Part shown: one piece after another, positions 7,457-16,183 of the stretch
How positions within the stretch are numbered: position 1 is the stretch's first letter
Layout of the letters: each line of letters opens with the position of its first letter
Source of the DNA: JBFIHZ01 sp041601535
Lineage (GTDB): Bacteria; Pseudomonadota; Gammaproteobacteria; Xanthomonadales; SZUA-36
Length of the DNA stretch: 20,857 nucleotides
Assembly (NCBI GenBank): GCA_041601535.1
Contig: JBFIHZ010000029.1
Span: 1 to 20,857 of the forward strand
Direction: 5' to 3'
Made by a program: the position numbers and the translations under genes
The notes under the pieces: model-generated
What the model saw: only the letters and a program-made list of their open reading frames with translations
Told to the model about the DNA's origin: nothing
Databases searched by the model: none

Positions 7457-8472
7457 ATCAGCCCGGGAAATCGTTGAAGCGCGGCCATTAAGACCGCCTG
7501 GTTATGCCGGCCATCCTGACGCACCCGCCGGGTACCACGATCAGCCATTAACCGGGCCTGGTCCCGGTCAGCGAACAAACCCACAAGTCGTTCGGACAGT
7601 TCGGCATATCCATCAAAGAATACCGCTTCTGTTTCATCAAAGAACCGGCGGGTATCGTCGGTCCGGGGTGTGGCCAGCAACGCGCCACATGCCGGTATTT
7701 CAAACGTCCGAGTGGTGTGCAGCTCAGGAAACCGCTGAGACAACAAACCCAGACCCACAACCGAGGACGCATAGGCATTTGCATACTCCAGGCCGAAAAC
7801 CTTTTGGCCCAAAAAATGAAAATGCGGGTTGTTCCGATGTTTGCGGCAGGCCCGCTGCCAGCCTTCTCCACCAACACGAACTGGAATTCCGGCCCGCAGC
7901 AGCTCACCCATACAGCGTTCACGGTCTGGTTCGCACAGCCCGATGAAAGTTGCAGCGGGTAGTTTTGCGCCGGCGATTCGAAGCGGCCGGTGGAGGCCGG
8001 CATCATACGCCTGCGTGGTGAGCATGACCCGGGAAGGATCCACGTGCTGGTGGTACAGCGGCAACTCGAATGACTTGGTGGTCACCAGCAGATCATAAAA
8101 ATCAGCCGACGCTTCAAAGTGCCGTGACCGATTGACCCTGAACGCCGTGTCCGGCGTGTAATGGATCAGGACCTTTGCCTGTTTGCGCAACCGCTCCACG
8201 GTGGATGGCCACAAGTAAACCGCCTTGTCGACCCAGATGAGATCGTACTGACTGATCGCGGCCAACTGCCGAACCCTGGCGTTCAATGCATTCGGCACCG
8301 GCCCCATGCGCAGGCGAAACGCCGCTGACCTGGCGAGCCGGCCGGCTGACTGGAATTCCTGATCTGTATCTATGCAGTCCCATTGAGCGCGATTGATCAA
8401 GCCGCGTAGCGCATCCGCCCGCTGCCTTGATGTTGTGCCCGCGGTCAAAATGCCAACATACAAGGCTTTCAT
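7453..8472 (-). CDS. CgeB-like glycosyltransferase
   Basis: 339-residue GT-B-type protein. The N-terminal half has the strand MKALYVGILTAG and a SRQRADALR segment. The C-terminal half carries the pattern of the glycosyl-transferase-group-1-like domain shared with CgeB: PELHTTRTFEIPACGALLAT, then a DETEAVFFDGYAEL segment and a closing RDQARLMADRG helix. Proteins of this class are common in Gram-negative polysaccharide clusters; the acceptor is usually unknown. It starts at an ATG that forms an ATGA overlap with the previous gene, and its own stop overlaps the next ATG in the same way. A related protein is encoded two genes upstream (9583-10611). Confidence 0.82.
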   Translation of the reverse strand: MKALYVGILTAGTTSRQRADALRGLINRAQWDCIDTDQEFQSAGRLARSAAFRLRMGPVPNALNARVRQLAAISQYDLIWVDKAVYLWPSTVERLRKQAKVLIHYTPDTAFRVNRSRHFEASADFYDLLVTTKSFELPLYHQHVDPSRVMLTTQAYDAGLHRPLRIAGAKLPAATFIGLCEPDRERCMGELLRAGIPVRVGGEGWQRACRKHRNNPHFHFLGQKVFGLEYANAYASSVVGLGLLSQRFPELHTTRTFEIPACGALLATPRTDDTRRFFDETEAVFFDGYAELSERLVGLFADRDQARLMADRGTRRVRQDGRHNQAVLMAALQRFPGLI

Positions 8473-9593
8473 GTCAGCGCTGAATTGATTATCTGGGCCA
8501 TGAAAGAGCCAATACTGTTCCAGTCCGAACTCTTTTTTGCATGGGCAAAAGCCTGATGTCGCATCGCCCGATAAACATCACGCGATTCGATCAGGCCCGC
8601 AACGGCTTCAGCCAGCTCGATGGCCTGCACGGGTGAATCCAGCAGGATGCCTGTGCCACCGTCCACTACCAATTCAGGTATCGCGAACTGCTTTACCGCG
8701 ATTGCCGGACAGCCAAAAGACGCGGCTTCCGTAATCACCAGTGGGCTGGTATCTTCCCGGGTCGGATGAAGCAACAGGAATGCCTGTGACAATAAATCGC
8801 GATAGCGTGCCAGGTCTCCAGGGTTGCCGGTATTCAGCATCCCGTGACAGACCATGCCTGGCAGTGGGGCTTTGATGCCCTCGGGCGGTCCGCCAATGAC
8901 ATGCCAACACAATTCCGGATATCTTGGTTTCAGTATCCTGAACGCCTCCAGCACGATATCGCCACCTTTCTGCGCGAAATTCTTGGCAATGGTCAATACG
9001 TTCAGACCACCTTTCCACTGGTCGCTGTGCGGCAATTCCAGCCCGCCGCCCCTGCCCGCAACATGGTAATGCTTGTGCTGCAGATCATAGGCTTGCCTGG
9101 CTTTGTCCAGTCCCCAGGCTGATTCAAAAAATACAGCGCTGGCTTGTTCCAGGAAGTGTGCTTCCGCCTTGAAAATCCGCTCAAGGTCGGACTGCCGGAA
9201 CTTGTTCCAGGCAAAGGTATTGTCAAAGAAGGTATGGAATACAGCATCCAGGTAAACAAAATACGGACTGCGCGGTGTGTAATGGCACCAGCGTGTTGCA
9301 GAACGGAAAAATAGCGCATCCACAGGAACGGTCAGTGCAGCGGAAACCTTGCGGGCATTGCGATCAAGCATCGCTGCGGAAAAATAGGCAAAATCGGACG
9401 GTCTGCGCAGTACGTACCGTTGCAGGCGGGAGACAATTTGATCGCCCCAGGTCAAGCGGGGCGTAACCGGCGGCGGAGTAAAAAGCTCGAAGTGGTGCTG
9501 CAGTTGCTGGTGGATCTTGAAGTTGACCGTGTATGAACCACCGCCGTCAGGGCGGGCGGGAAGGTCTGAAATATAAGCCAGACTAGGTTTCAA
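8469..9593 (-). CDS. GT4 family glycosyltransferase
   Basis: 374-residue GT-B glycosyltransferase. The N-terminal domain opens with SLAYISDLPARPDGGGSY, where the Gly-rich loop fits the acceptor side of GT4. The C-terminal domain has VLTIAKNFAQKGGDIVLEAF and HPTREDTSPLVITEAASFGCPAIAV, the acidic pair Asp281/Glu289 taking the EX7E position. The function is transfer of a sugar from a nucleotide donor during repeat-unit assembly. The first in-frame start is TTG at 9593, which overlaps the preceding stop by 11 bases; no ATG lies before the first conserved strand, so TTG is the likely start. No strong Shine-Dalgarno is visible, consistent with translational coupling. Confidence 0.86.
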   Translation of the reverse strand: MKPSLAYISDLPARPDGGGSYTVNFKIHQQLQHHFELFTPPPVTPRLTWGDQIVSRLQRYVLRRPSDFAYFSAAMLDRNARKVSAALTVPVDALFFRSATRWCHYTPRSPYFVYLDAVFHTFFDNTFAWNKFRQSDLERIFKAEAHFLEQASAVFFESAWGLDKARQAYDLQHKHYHVAGRGGGLELPHSDQWKGGLNVLTIAKNFAQKGGDIVLEAFRILKPRYPELCWHVIGGPPEGIKAPLPGMVCHGMLNTGNPGDLARYRDLLSQAFLLLHPTREDTSPLVITEAASFGCPAIAVKQFAIPELVVDGGTGILLDSPVQAIELAEAVAGLIESRDVYRAMRHQAFAHAKKSSDWNSIGSFMAQIINSALT

Positions 9594-10611
9594 TCTGACC
9601 CATCACGCGGCGGCGGTTGACGCTGATCACATCTCTCAGGGCCATGTAATTGCTGCGCAACCGGGCGTTTGACCAGGTGAGCCAACGGCTCCAGCGCGGC
9701 AACCCGGATGCCAGCGACCGGCTCAATTCAGAGCCCATGATACCGGCGGCATAAGCATAATCGTGTGCACAGGCCGTTTCATGGCCCTGCCGGGCAATTT
9801 CCTGTCTTGCTTGTTTATGCTGCAAATAAAACCGGATTTTCTCCACCAGCTCATTACGGTCGGCAAACTCTTCCATATCCCGGCCGGCGGTAAATGGCCA
9901 GGTAAACTCCGCCCTTTCACTCAACACGAAGCCGCCCTGTGCCAGGTAGTCAAAAACCCGTGGGGATTCAAAGCCCCCGTGTTCGTAATAATGGATATTC
10001 AGACAAATTCGCGACTTTCGAATGGCAGCCGCCCTGGCCTCGCCAAAACCAGGACTGAAATCAGGGAAACAGCTGAACTGTTTGCCCAGAAACTCCAGCA
10101 GGTCCTGCCGCCTGCGACAGTGATGCACGTTGCCGATAAACACGATATCCCATTGTTTGTCCTCCGTTTGCACGTGCCTGGTGGCATGGCATCCATAGGG
10201 CACGAAAACAGACCCGCCAAACCTGCTATCTGCCAGGCCGGGGTTCCAGTCAAAAATCAGATCGTAATAATTCCGCACTGCCTGAAATCGCCGCAGGTTG
10301 CGGCGGAGCCGACCTGAGTGCTTGCCACCGAATGGAAGCTGTTCAGTCTGGACCCCGAGCACGAGCACATCCTGCCTGAACGGCACGCGCATGAACTTGT
10401 GGATTCCAACCACCAGCACAGCGTCCCAGGCCTCATTTTGCGGGAAACGATCAAGGACAGAAACCATGATGCCCATTGTCGCAAGATGTTCAGCGCAGGC
10501 TTGGGTAAACTCCTCGAAATAGGGCTCGTCGCATACCATGGCCAGGCGGCAGGAAGTATCTTTTCCGCCAGCGGCCTGCGGGAATACTGAATTATTCACG
10601 CGTGGCTTCAT
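9583..10611 (-). CDS. CgeB-like glycosyltransferase
   Basis: 342-residue protein with the two-domain layout of CgeB-like glycosyltransferases: first strand CRLAMVCDEPYFEEF (residues 21-35), interdomain VFVPYGCHATRH, second-domain strand WDIVFIGNVH, and the donor-site segment HYYEHGGFESPRVFDYLAQGGFVLSE followed by an acidic linker. It is therefore a probable sugar transferase for the polysaccharide. The assigned ATG at 10611 overlaps the methyltransferase gene by 20 bases and has no clear Shine-Dalgarno; a GTG at 10599 is an alternative, since the first ~20 residues look unstructured. The C-terminal ~50 residues are rich in Arg and Trp and may contact the membrane. Confidence 0.82.
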   Translation of the reverse strand: MKPRVNNSVFPQAAGGKDTSCRLAMVCDEPYFEEFTQACAEHLATMGIMVSVLDRFPQNEAWDAVLVVGIHKFMRVPFRQDVLVLGVQTEQLPFGGKHSGRLRRNLRRFQAVRNYYDLIFDWNPGLADSRFGGSVFVPYGCHATRHVQTEDKQWDIVFIGNVHHCRRRQDLLEFLGKQFSCFPDFSPGFGEARAAAIRKSRICLNIHYYEHGGFESPRVFDYLAQGGFVLSERAEFTWPFTAGRDMEEFADRNELVEKIRFYLQHKQARQEIARQGHETACAHDYAYAAGIMGSELSRSLASGLPRWSRWLTWSNARLRSNYMALRDVISVNRRRVMGQIET

Positions 10612-11263
10612 TGGCTGCCAATGGCCCGGCTACGACCGCGAATTGGGGATAAACACAATCGGACAAACGCCCGGCCATCAAGGCATTCAGCAGCCTCCAC
10701 CGCAAGGATATCCGGCTGGTACGGCTGATGCCTTCAAGCGTATGCACCACATAGCCGCAATCAACAAACAAGCGATGGATCGAAGATTCGGTAAAAAACC
10801 TCAGGTGCGTACGGTCCATCACGCCGGCATCCCGGTAATTCCATGCCTTGTTGAACAGCAAATCACTGAGCACGGGCCAGAATCGCATATTGGGGATTGA
10901 AGCAACCACCACGCCATCAGATGCCAAACAGTTTTTGGCCAGACTCAGGCACTTCCATGGATCGGTAAGATGCTCCAGGATGTCATTGCAGACGATGAGA
11001 TCAATTAACCCGGGCGTGGTCGCTGACAGCACGTCATTGACATCTGAAATGTGCACGGTGTCATACACGGGCCTGGCCTTTTCAGCCGCCTGTGGATTGA
11101 TTTCCACCCCGATGATGCATGCTTCGGGGTAGTTTTGCCGCAACACTTTTCCGAAGCTGCCCGAACCGCATCCGAGTTCGATAATGTTGCGCGCGCGCTG
11201 TGGCAGAAACACCGTCATCTCCGGACGCGTTTGTGAATAGTACGGATTCAGCTCGCGGCTCAC
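10592..11263 (-). CDS. Class I SAM-dependent methyltransferase
   Basis: 223-residue protein with a standard Rossmann methyltransferase fold: motif I IIELGCGSGSFG (27-38), acidic Glu54 at the end of the second strand, and motif IV IVCNDILEHL (90-99), followed by SIPNMRFWPVL and MDRTHLRFFT. The last two are frequent in methyltransferases of glycan clusters. The likely job is O- or N-methylation of a sugar of the polysaccharide, or chain capping. The start is GTG at 11263, nine bases after the stop of the GT2 gene upstream. It shares no obvious similarity with the PRMT-like enzyme at the left edge. The sugar substrate is unknown. Confidence 0.86.
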   Translation of the reverse strand: MSRELNPYYSQTRPEMTVFLPQRARNIIELGCGSGSFGKVLRQNYPEACIIGVEINPQAAEKARPVYDTVHISDVNDVLSATTPGLIDLIVCNDILEHLTDPWKCLSLAKNCLASDGVVVASIPNMRFWPVLSDLLFNKAWNYRDAGVMDRTHLRFFTESSIHRLFVDCGYVVHTLEGISRTSRISLRWRLLNALMAGRLSDCVYPQFAVVAGPLAANEATRE

Positions 11264-11272
11264 TGCAGCGGA

Positions 11273-12262
11273 TCACTCAAACCGTTCACCGTGCGTCAGG
11301 TTCGATAGCATGGTCTTCACTTTCAACGCAGTGCGAAACCCGAACAGCCTGGTCATGCGTCGAAAATTCGCACCACCCACATCACCCAGCCTGCCTCCAC
11401 CCAACGTCAAAGCGCGATCCAGGGCCTGTACTGCCAATACGGGTGCCAGGCCGGAAAACTCATAGGAAAATTGTGCATACTGCGTTGCAAGGGCTGAACG
11501 TGTGCGTTGGTCATCTCGCCTGGCCAACAGATGCTGTTCACGCAGCTGGCATACGCGGAACGCAGACTGCGCTGCCTGGTTGTCGCGGCGTCGGCTGAGG
11601 CTGTCAGCAACGCTGCGATAATAAATAAGGGCTTCAGGCACAAATTGAATACGCTTTGACTGCAACAGCACCCGGGTAAAAAACTCACCATCGTCATGCA
11701 AGGTCAGCGTCTCATCCCACGGACCAGCGGCATCGATCAGTTCCCGGTGTGTCAACCAGGCACCGGTTTGCATCATACCGCCGCCGCTGAGCGAGGTAAT
11801 AAGCCACTCAAGCGGGTCCTCTATGGGCCAGACAGGTTCGGCTGTCAACTGCGCTTCACTCACTTCGTGCCTGAACTTCATCCAGCTAGCGGATGCCAGG
11901 GTTGCGGCCGCGCACTCCTTGCCCAGTGCGGTCAGCTGCAGCTCGATTTTCTCGGGATGCAGCACATCATCGGCGTCCAGAAACTGGATATAACGGCCAC
12001 TGGCATGTTGCAAACCCACATTCCGGCTGGCCGACGCATTGCCTGCACTGCACCGCCATACACGAACGTTTTTCGTGTCGAAGCTGTTTGCCATATCCGC
12101 GGTGCGGTCTGATGAATTGTCATCAATGACCAGCACCTCGGTGTCTCCGCATGTTTGATTCAGGGCGGACTGGATAGCCTGAGCCACCGTATGTTCTGCG
12201 TTGTGTGCCGGGATGATGACGGATACCAGCCGCCCGCCGGCAGTGCTGGCGGAACTGCTCAT
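11273..12262 (-). CDS. GT2 family glycosyltransferase
   Basis: 329-residue protein with an N-terminal GT-A domain: VSVIIPAHNAEHTV (13-26), VLVIDDNSSD (43-52) binding the nucleotide, and the DXD-type metal site FLDADD with Asp96/Asp98. NASASRNVGL precedes it as usual. The C-terminal third is helical. GT2 enzymes invert configuration and use UDP- or GDP-sugars to extend lipid-linked saccharides in the cytoplasm. The ATG at 12262 forms an ATGA overlap with the stop of the short frame at 12259-12408. Donor and acceptor are unknown. Confidence 0.9.
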   Translation of the reverse strand: MSSSASTAGGRLVSVIIPAHNAEHTVAQAIQSALNQTCGDTEVLVIDDNSSDRTADMANSFDTKNVRVWRCSAGNASASRNVGLQHASGRYIQFLDADDVLHPEKIELQLTALGKECAAATLASASWMKFRHEVSEAQLTAEPVWPIEDPLEWLITSLSGGGMMQTGAWLTHRELIDAAGPWDETLTLHDDGEFFTRVLLQSKRIQFVPEALIYYRSVADSLSRRRDNQAAQSAFRVCQLREQHLLARRDDQRTRSALATQYAQFSYEFSGLAPVLAVQALDRALTLGGGRLGDVGGANFRRMTRLFGFRTALKVKTMLSNLTHGERFE

Positions 12263-12408
12263 CGAACCAATACCGCGCGGGACCAGCTCAACACGGCAAA
12301 TTCACCTGCCTGTGGCCAGTGCTGTAATTGTTTCCCGGGCAGCGCGCGCGGATGCTCTTCCAGGACGCGGTTTGGGCCAAAATCAGCAGTGGGCAACACC
12401 ATCTGCAT
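12259..12408 (-). CDS. Short open frame, 49 codons, possible remnant tail of the upstream GT2
   Basis: The only intergenic space above 100 bases contains an ATG at 12408 followed by 49 codons and a TGA that overlaps the next gene as ATGA. The frame is the same as that of the GT2 gene before it, with only one codon between that gene's TAA and this ATG. The predicted peptide (MQMVLPTADFGPN... ending in WSRAVLVR) has no recognisable family, signal peptide or membrane segment. There is no clear Shine-Dalgarno. It may be a small coupled gene, or the former C-terminal tail of the GT2 protein split off by a nonsense change (or a base-call error). The gene-like ATGA junction favours translation up to this point, at least in the ancestor. 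Confidence 0.35.
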   Translation of the reverse strand: MQMVLPTADFGPNRVLEEHPRALPGKQLQHWPQAGEFAVLSWSRAVLVR

Positions 12409-12411
12409 GGC

Positions 12412-13290
12412 TTATTGATACGGCAAAAACCCTTTGACCAGGTCAGCCGGGCTTAACCCGGACTCACGCTTCAAACGGCAGGCCAGGCTCCATTGCTGTT
12501 TGCGCAAAGCCAGTGCCAGCACCCGCCGGGCGAAATGCTGCCGGGCACGGCCCAAAGCGCTCGCACGGTCGTTGGACGTTAACGGTGCCTGCGGGTCTTG
12601 CAGCGTTATTACGGTCAACTCATAGCCCTTACGCAGATAAAACCCGTGCTTTTGGCCTTTGACAAATTCCTGTTGCTCGTGCCGGCGCCACCATACCAGG
12701 CCCGGGGGCAGCAATACCACGGGCCATTTCGCAGCCAGCCGATACCAGAGATCCAGGTCGGATATCACCTGCCAGTCGCTGTTGAAGCCGCCAACCGCTT
12801 CAAAAGCCTGCCGCCGGATAATCGCCCCACCCGGCCCGCAGCTCAGACAGCCTCTTCCCAGGAACTGCTTTTTGTATGCCTGTTCAGGGGTCAGCACCCA
12901 GGGATAGGGTGACGCATCTTCAGGCAGTGAGTGCGACAAACCGAGGCCGGCCTGCTCGCATGCGTCCATGCCGTCAACCATTATGGCAAGACTGTGTGGG
13001 TAGATCAGGTCGTCCGAGTCCACATACTTCAGGTATTTGCCGGTGGCCAGCGAAGCGGCTTTCATCCGGTTGGGATAATCACCCAGGTTCTCCACGTTGG
13101 CGTATACCCGGATACGCCGGTCGCGGCTGGCGTAATCCTGCGCAATGGCAAGGGAACCATCGCCTGAGGCATCGTCCACCACGATCACTTCAAAATCCTG
13201 CAGGCTTGACTTCAGAATACTGTCGAGCGTTGCCGCCAGGAACCGTTCCCGGTTGTACACCGTTACCAGGATGGAAACCGTGGGACTCAC
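12412..13290 (-). CDS. GT2 family glycosyltransferase
   Basis: 292-residue GT-A protein starting directly with the first strand: TVSILVTVYNRERFL (4-18), EVIVVDDASGDGS (34-46), and the DXD-type site YVDSDD with Asp91/Asp93. Downstream come GPGGAIIRRQAFEAVGGFN and DLDLWYRLA, the acceptor-side and catalytic-base region of GT2 enzymes. The frame is open further upstream (to 13413), but that part overlaps the preceding gene; a GTG at 13290 overlaps its stop as GTGA and is the sensible start. The TAA stop at 12412 is followed in the same frame by 51 more sense codons, described under the short frame. It is likely part of repeat-unit assembly. Confidence 0.88.
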   Translation of the reverse strand: MSPTVSILVTVYNRERFLAATLDSILKSSLQDFEVIVVDDASGDGSLAIAQDYASRDRRIRVYANVENLGDYPNRMKAASLATGKYLKYVDSDDLIYPHSLAIMVDGMDACEQAGLGLSHSLPEDASPYPWVLTPEQAYKKQFLGRGCLSCGPGGAIIRRQAFEAVGGFNSDWQVISDLDLWYRLAAKWPVVLLPPGLVWWRRHEQQEFVKGQKHGFYLRKGYELTVITLQDPQAPLTSNDRASALGRARQHFARRVLALALRKQQWSLACRLKRESGLSPADLVKGFLPYQ

Positions 13291-14357
13291 TGGGTTCTCA
13301 GCCGGGCGCGAATTTGCTCCAGCATGGCCGCGTTTTCCTGCCATTGCTGAAACTCCCCCCCGGCACGGAAAAACGTCCCGGGCAAAAGCAGTTTCACCAG
13401 GCGCCTGGCGCAACGCAGCAGAAAATAGTTACGGTCGCGGAAAAAGCAGCCAAAGGCGAAATAACACCGCACCAGCCAACTTTGACATATCCCGGGCTGA
13501 TAGTGCTGAACCCACAGGTCCAGCACGCGGTCAACCGACGGTTTCGCCAAAGGCAAATTGAACAGCAGCTCTTCGGCTTCAATAAAATACTGACCCTCCC
13601 AGGTGGCCCGTTCCTGACTCCCCACTGCATACTGATTCATCAGCAGGGTTCCTTCCTGCAGCCGGGCGCAACGCGAATCGAACAGATACTGGGAACCGGT
13701 ATTGGTGATTCTCGCTTGGTCTCCCCTCCGGATGAACAGATCGGCCTGAAGGCGCGGAAATTTTTCAAACCGAACCGCCCGTAACAAGGCCCGTATGTGT
13801 AAATCCGAATCATCCCCGTAGAGCAGTTTCTCGTTGAAACCACCGGACTTCACCAGCGCTGACTTGCGCCACAGCGGTGACGATGTGTGCCACGGAGGAT
13901 CTGACCGCAAAAAGCGCAGCAGATCATCCTCGCCTTCCAGCTTGTTCCAATACAAGCCAATATCAGCTGGCCGCTTGTGAAACAGCATCACGGGAAAAAC
14001 CCATGCGTCAACCTGAGGGTTATCGGCCGCACAACGCACCCGCTGACTGAGACACCAGGGCGCGAGAATGTCGTCAGAGTCAACAAACAATATGAGCTCC
14101 CCACGGGCTTGCTCCACGCCCAGGTTCCTGCAGCTTGATGGGCCTTCAGGCTCGTCCGCGCGCCGCAGCACACGCACTTTGTCACTTTGCTGAGTCAGCA
14201 GCGCCTGCCATTCAGGCTCCACCGAACCATCGTCCACCACGATCACTTCCCAGCAGGGGTAGTCCTGGTTGCCAATCGAATGCAGCGTTTCCGCCAGCAG
14301 CCCGGATCGATTCAGGTGCGGGATGACAATGGACACCAGGGGATGGTCAGCCGGCAT
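13287..14357 (-). CDS. GT2 family glycosyltransferase
   Basis: 356-residue protein with a GT-A domain: LVSIVIPHLNRSGLL (7-21), EVIVVDDGSVEPEW (37-50), SSCRNLGVEQARGELI (74-89) and the metal-binding VDSDD with Asp93/Asp95. GDDSDLHIRALL provides the acidic residues near the expected catalytic base. About 120 C-terminal residues are helical and basic, perhaps membrane-associated. The ATG at 14357 shares one base with the preceding stop (TGATG), and its own stop overlaps the next GTG. It should add one sugar of the repeat unit; the donor cannot be told. Confidence 0.9.
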   Translation of the reverse strand: MPADHPLVSIVIPHLNRSGLLAETLHSIGNQDYPCWEVIVVDDGSVEPEWQALLTQQSDKVRVLRRADEPEGPSSCRNLGVEQARGELILFVDSDDILAPWCLSQRVRCAADNPQVDAWVFPVMLFHKRPADIGLYWNKLEGEDDLLRFLRSDPPWHTSSPLWRKSALVKSGGFNEKLLYGDDSDLHIRALLRAVRFEKFPRLQADLFIRRGDQARITNTGSQYLFDSRCARLQEGTLLMNQYAVGSQERATWEGQYFIEAEELLFNLPLAKPSVDRVLDLWVQHYQPGICQSWLVRCYFAFGCFFRDRNYFLLRCARRLVKLLLPGTFFRAGGEFQQWQENAAMLEQIRARLRTQ

Positions 14358-15142
14358 CAGTGTTTATCCAATGCCTGCTGCCTCCGGAACCATGCCATAC
14401 ACTTTCTGACCAGGCGCAGCAGGGGCATCTGCTTGAATCTGCGGTGATCAAACCGCCAGCGCACTTTCGTTTCAGGATGAAGAAAATTATGCAGCAACGT
14501 GCTGGGCCAGGACCAAAGATTGTGCGGCCAGAGATACGCGTAGGGCGGCTCCACGAAGCCAGCTGATCCTTCCACCGGGTACTCCCCCTGGTGCTGGGAG
14601 TGGACATGAATGGTTCGTATCGAAAACGCGGGATTGATCACCCGGTAACCGCCTTGTCTGAGTTCATGCAATATGCGGTTGTCACACCGGGGCACGCCAA
14701 CCGGGAAATCCGCCAGAACCGGTTTTGGCGGGCCCAGAAATGCCCACACATCCTGACTGTCGTTCCGGTCATACAACGTCAAACCGCCGCCAGTTTCCTG
14801 GTTCCAGCGCGACAGCGCCATGCACTGATCCGGCTGCAGGGCCGTCAGCAGCACGGAAAAACTTTTTTCAAACACGATGTCCGCGTTGGCAATCACGTTG
14901 AGCGTCACGGGGCTATTGTCTGACTCTCGGGCCCAATCGAAGAAATCATTGAAAACCGGCCTTTGCTGCGTTTGCCTGGTCTGCATAACGCCATGCTGGA
15001 ACGGCGGACATTCAACCCGTTCCAGAAACACGCATATTTCATCGAACACCCCGCCCTGACAATTGACCCGCAGGCAGTGCGTTATTTCCTCCAGCCGATG
15101 GCTGTCCACTGCAGGATAAAAGGATGTGAACAGGCGGATCAT
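14357..15142 (-). CDS. GT-A-like protein of unassigned family
   Basis: 261-residue protein. It has an N-terminal strand MIRLFTSFY, then LNVIANADIVF (81-91) that resembles a degenerate DXD strand (Asn86-Ala-Asp88), a SRW (111-113), a RNDSQDVWAFLGPP segment (126-139) and VGVPRCDNRI (148-157), with HVHSQH (179-184) near the end of the conserved part. I recognise this combination (Asn-Ala-Asp, Ser-Gln-Asp-x-Trp, Cys-Asp-Asn-Arg) as that of uncharacterised glycosyltransferase-like proteins in glycan clusters, but I cannot name the family. It sits among certain glycosyltransferases, so a sugar-transfer role is likely but inferred. ATG start, 36 bases after the preceding stop, no clear Shine-Dalgarno. 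Confidence 0.65.
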   Translation of the reverse strand: MIRLFTSFYPAVDSHRLEEITHCLRVNCQGGVFDEICVFLERVECPPFQHGVMQTRQTQQRPVFNDFFDWARESDNSPVTLNVIANADIVFEKSFSVLLTALQPDQCMALSRWNQETGGGLTLYDRNDSQDVWAFLGPPKPVLADFPVGVPRCDNRILHELRQGGYRVINPAFSIRTIHVHSQHQGEYPVEGSAGFVEPPYAYLWPHNLWSWPSTLLHNFLHPETKVRWRFDHRRFKQMPLLRLVRKCMAWFRRQQALDKH

Positions 15143-15178
15143 TTAACAGACTGGCCGGGCATGCGGGCAACGTCCAAA

Positions 15179-16120
15179 TCAGGAAACCAGCCGGCTGTAG
15201 GTTTTCACCAGTTTCTTCCTGACCCGGTCGCGCAACCGCGTGGCCGTCCAGGTTTTCAACAGCTGCCTGTAGTATTTCTGCATGGCCCAAAGCAGCGCAG
15301 GGTCTTCCACGACAGGCCGACGCTTTACCGCCACGCGGTTTGCCAGCGACAGTTTGCGTTGCACGTTATTTGTGTCTTTCAGGCAATGCGATCCTGAGCC
15401 ATCGAAACCGATATTACGCACCAGTGATTTACCCGGGTAAAGGCACAAGCCGTCATTAAGAAAAATACTCGCATACCAACGTACTGCCCAGGTATTGAGT
15501 TCGCCTTCAACATTTCTGCGCAGTTCATCAAAATGAAAAGAGCTGCCATCAAGATCAAATTCCGCACGCCCCTTGCGGCTAACCTCTTCCAGCAGGTTTT
15601 CTGCATCGTTACGGTAACAGGACCAGGCCCGGCTCCATGTGGCCCAGCCCCAGGAGGTACTGACACGCAGAAATCCGCTGCGCGGAGCCCATATGGGCGT
15701 TTTGACCATAAATCCCGATACCTGGAAGACCCTGTTTTCGCTTGCGTAACACGTCAGTGCATCGTTCATGTAGCGCAGGAAACCGCGTGAGGTCTGCAGG
15801 TCATCCTCAAGTACAATGACACGGTCATGCTCGGTAAGCACCGAGGTGATACCGTCACGTATCGAACTGGCCAGTCCTTTATTGGTTGGCGACGGGATAA
15901 GTTCAACGCTGCCACACCATTTTGTCCCCAGCACGATTTGCCTGACATCGTCGATACGCTTGAGATTCTGCTCTGAAGTGTTTTCGCCGGGACCGTCGGC
16001 AAACACCAGCAAGGTGGATTCTTCAGCTCCTTCATTTCGCGCCAGTGCTTCAAGTGTGGCGCGGGTGTGGCTGGGTCGGTTGTACACAAACAGCGCAATG
16101 GGCGCGCGGTAATCGGTCAA
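15179..16120 (-). CDS. GnT-I-like GT-A glycosyltransferase
   Basis: 313-residue protein. PIALFVYNRPSHTRATLEAL (7-26) is the first strand and loop; NKGLASSIRDGI (80-91) and VIVLEDDLQTS (101-111) follow, the Glu-Asp-Asp being the metal-binding motif as in the GnT-I/POMGnT1 type fold. SWGWATWSRAW (156-166) is a motif I associate with bacterial members. These bacterial proteins are presumed glycosyltransferases of polysaccharide clusters. The start is TTG at 16120; the frame has no ATG or GTG before the conserved first strand, and a GGAG lies about ten bases upstream. The 63-base gap before it contains no stop in this frame, yet also no better start codon. Confidence 0.82.
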   Translation of the reverse strand: MTDYRAPIALFVYNRPSHTRATLEALARNEGAEESTLLVFADGPGENTSEQNLKRIDDVRQIVLGTKWCGSVELIPSPTNKGLASSIRDGITSVLTEHDRVIVLEDDLQTSRGFLRYMNDALTCYASENRVFQVSGFMVKTPIWAPRSGFLRVSTSWGWATWSRAWSCYRNDAENLLEEVSRKGRAEFDLDGSSFHFDELRRNVEGELNTWAVRWYASIFLNDGLCLYPGKSLVRNIGFDGSGSHCLKDTNNVQRKLSLANRVAVKRRPVVEDPALLWAMQKYYRQLLKTWTATRLRDRVRKKLVKTYSRLVS

Positions 16121-16183
16121 CGGCCTGCTGCTCCGGTTGGAGGTCGAAGCGAACGGGTCACGCGCACCAACCTGCTGGCAACT

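Noticed and set aside
13291..13413. Longer start of the GT2 at 13413
   Set aside because: The extra residues overlap the preceding GT2 gene and look like shadow sequence; the GTGA junction starts at the first conserved strand.
16121..16183. 63-base gap as a small gene or regulatory element
   Set aside because: It is open in the frame of the downstream gene but has no start codon, hairpin or repeat that I can support.
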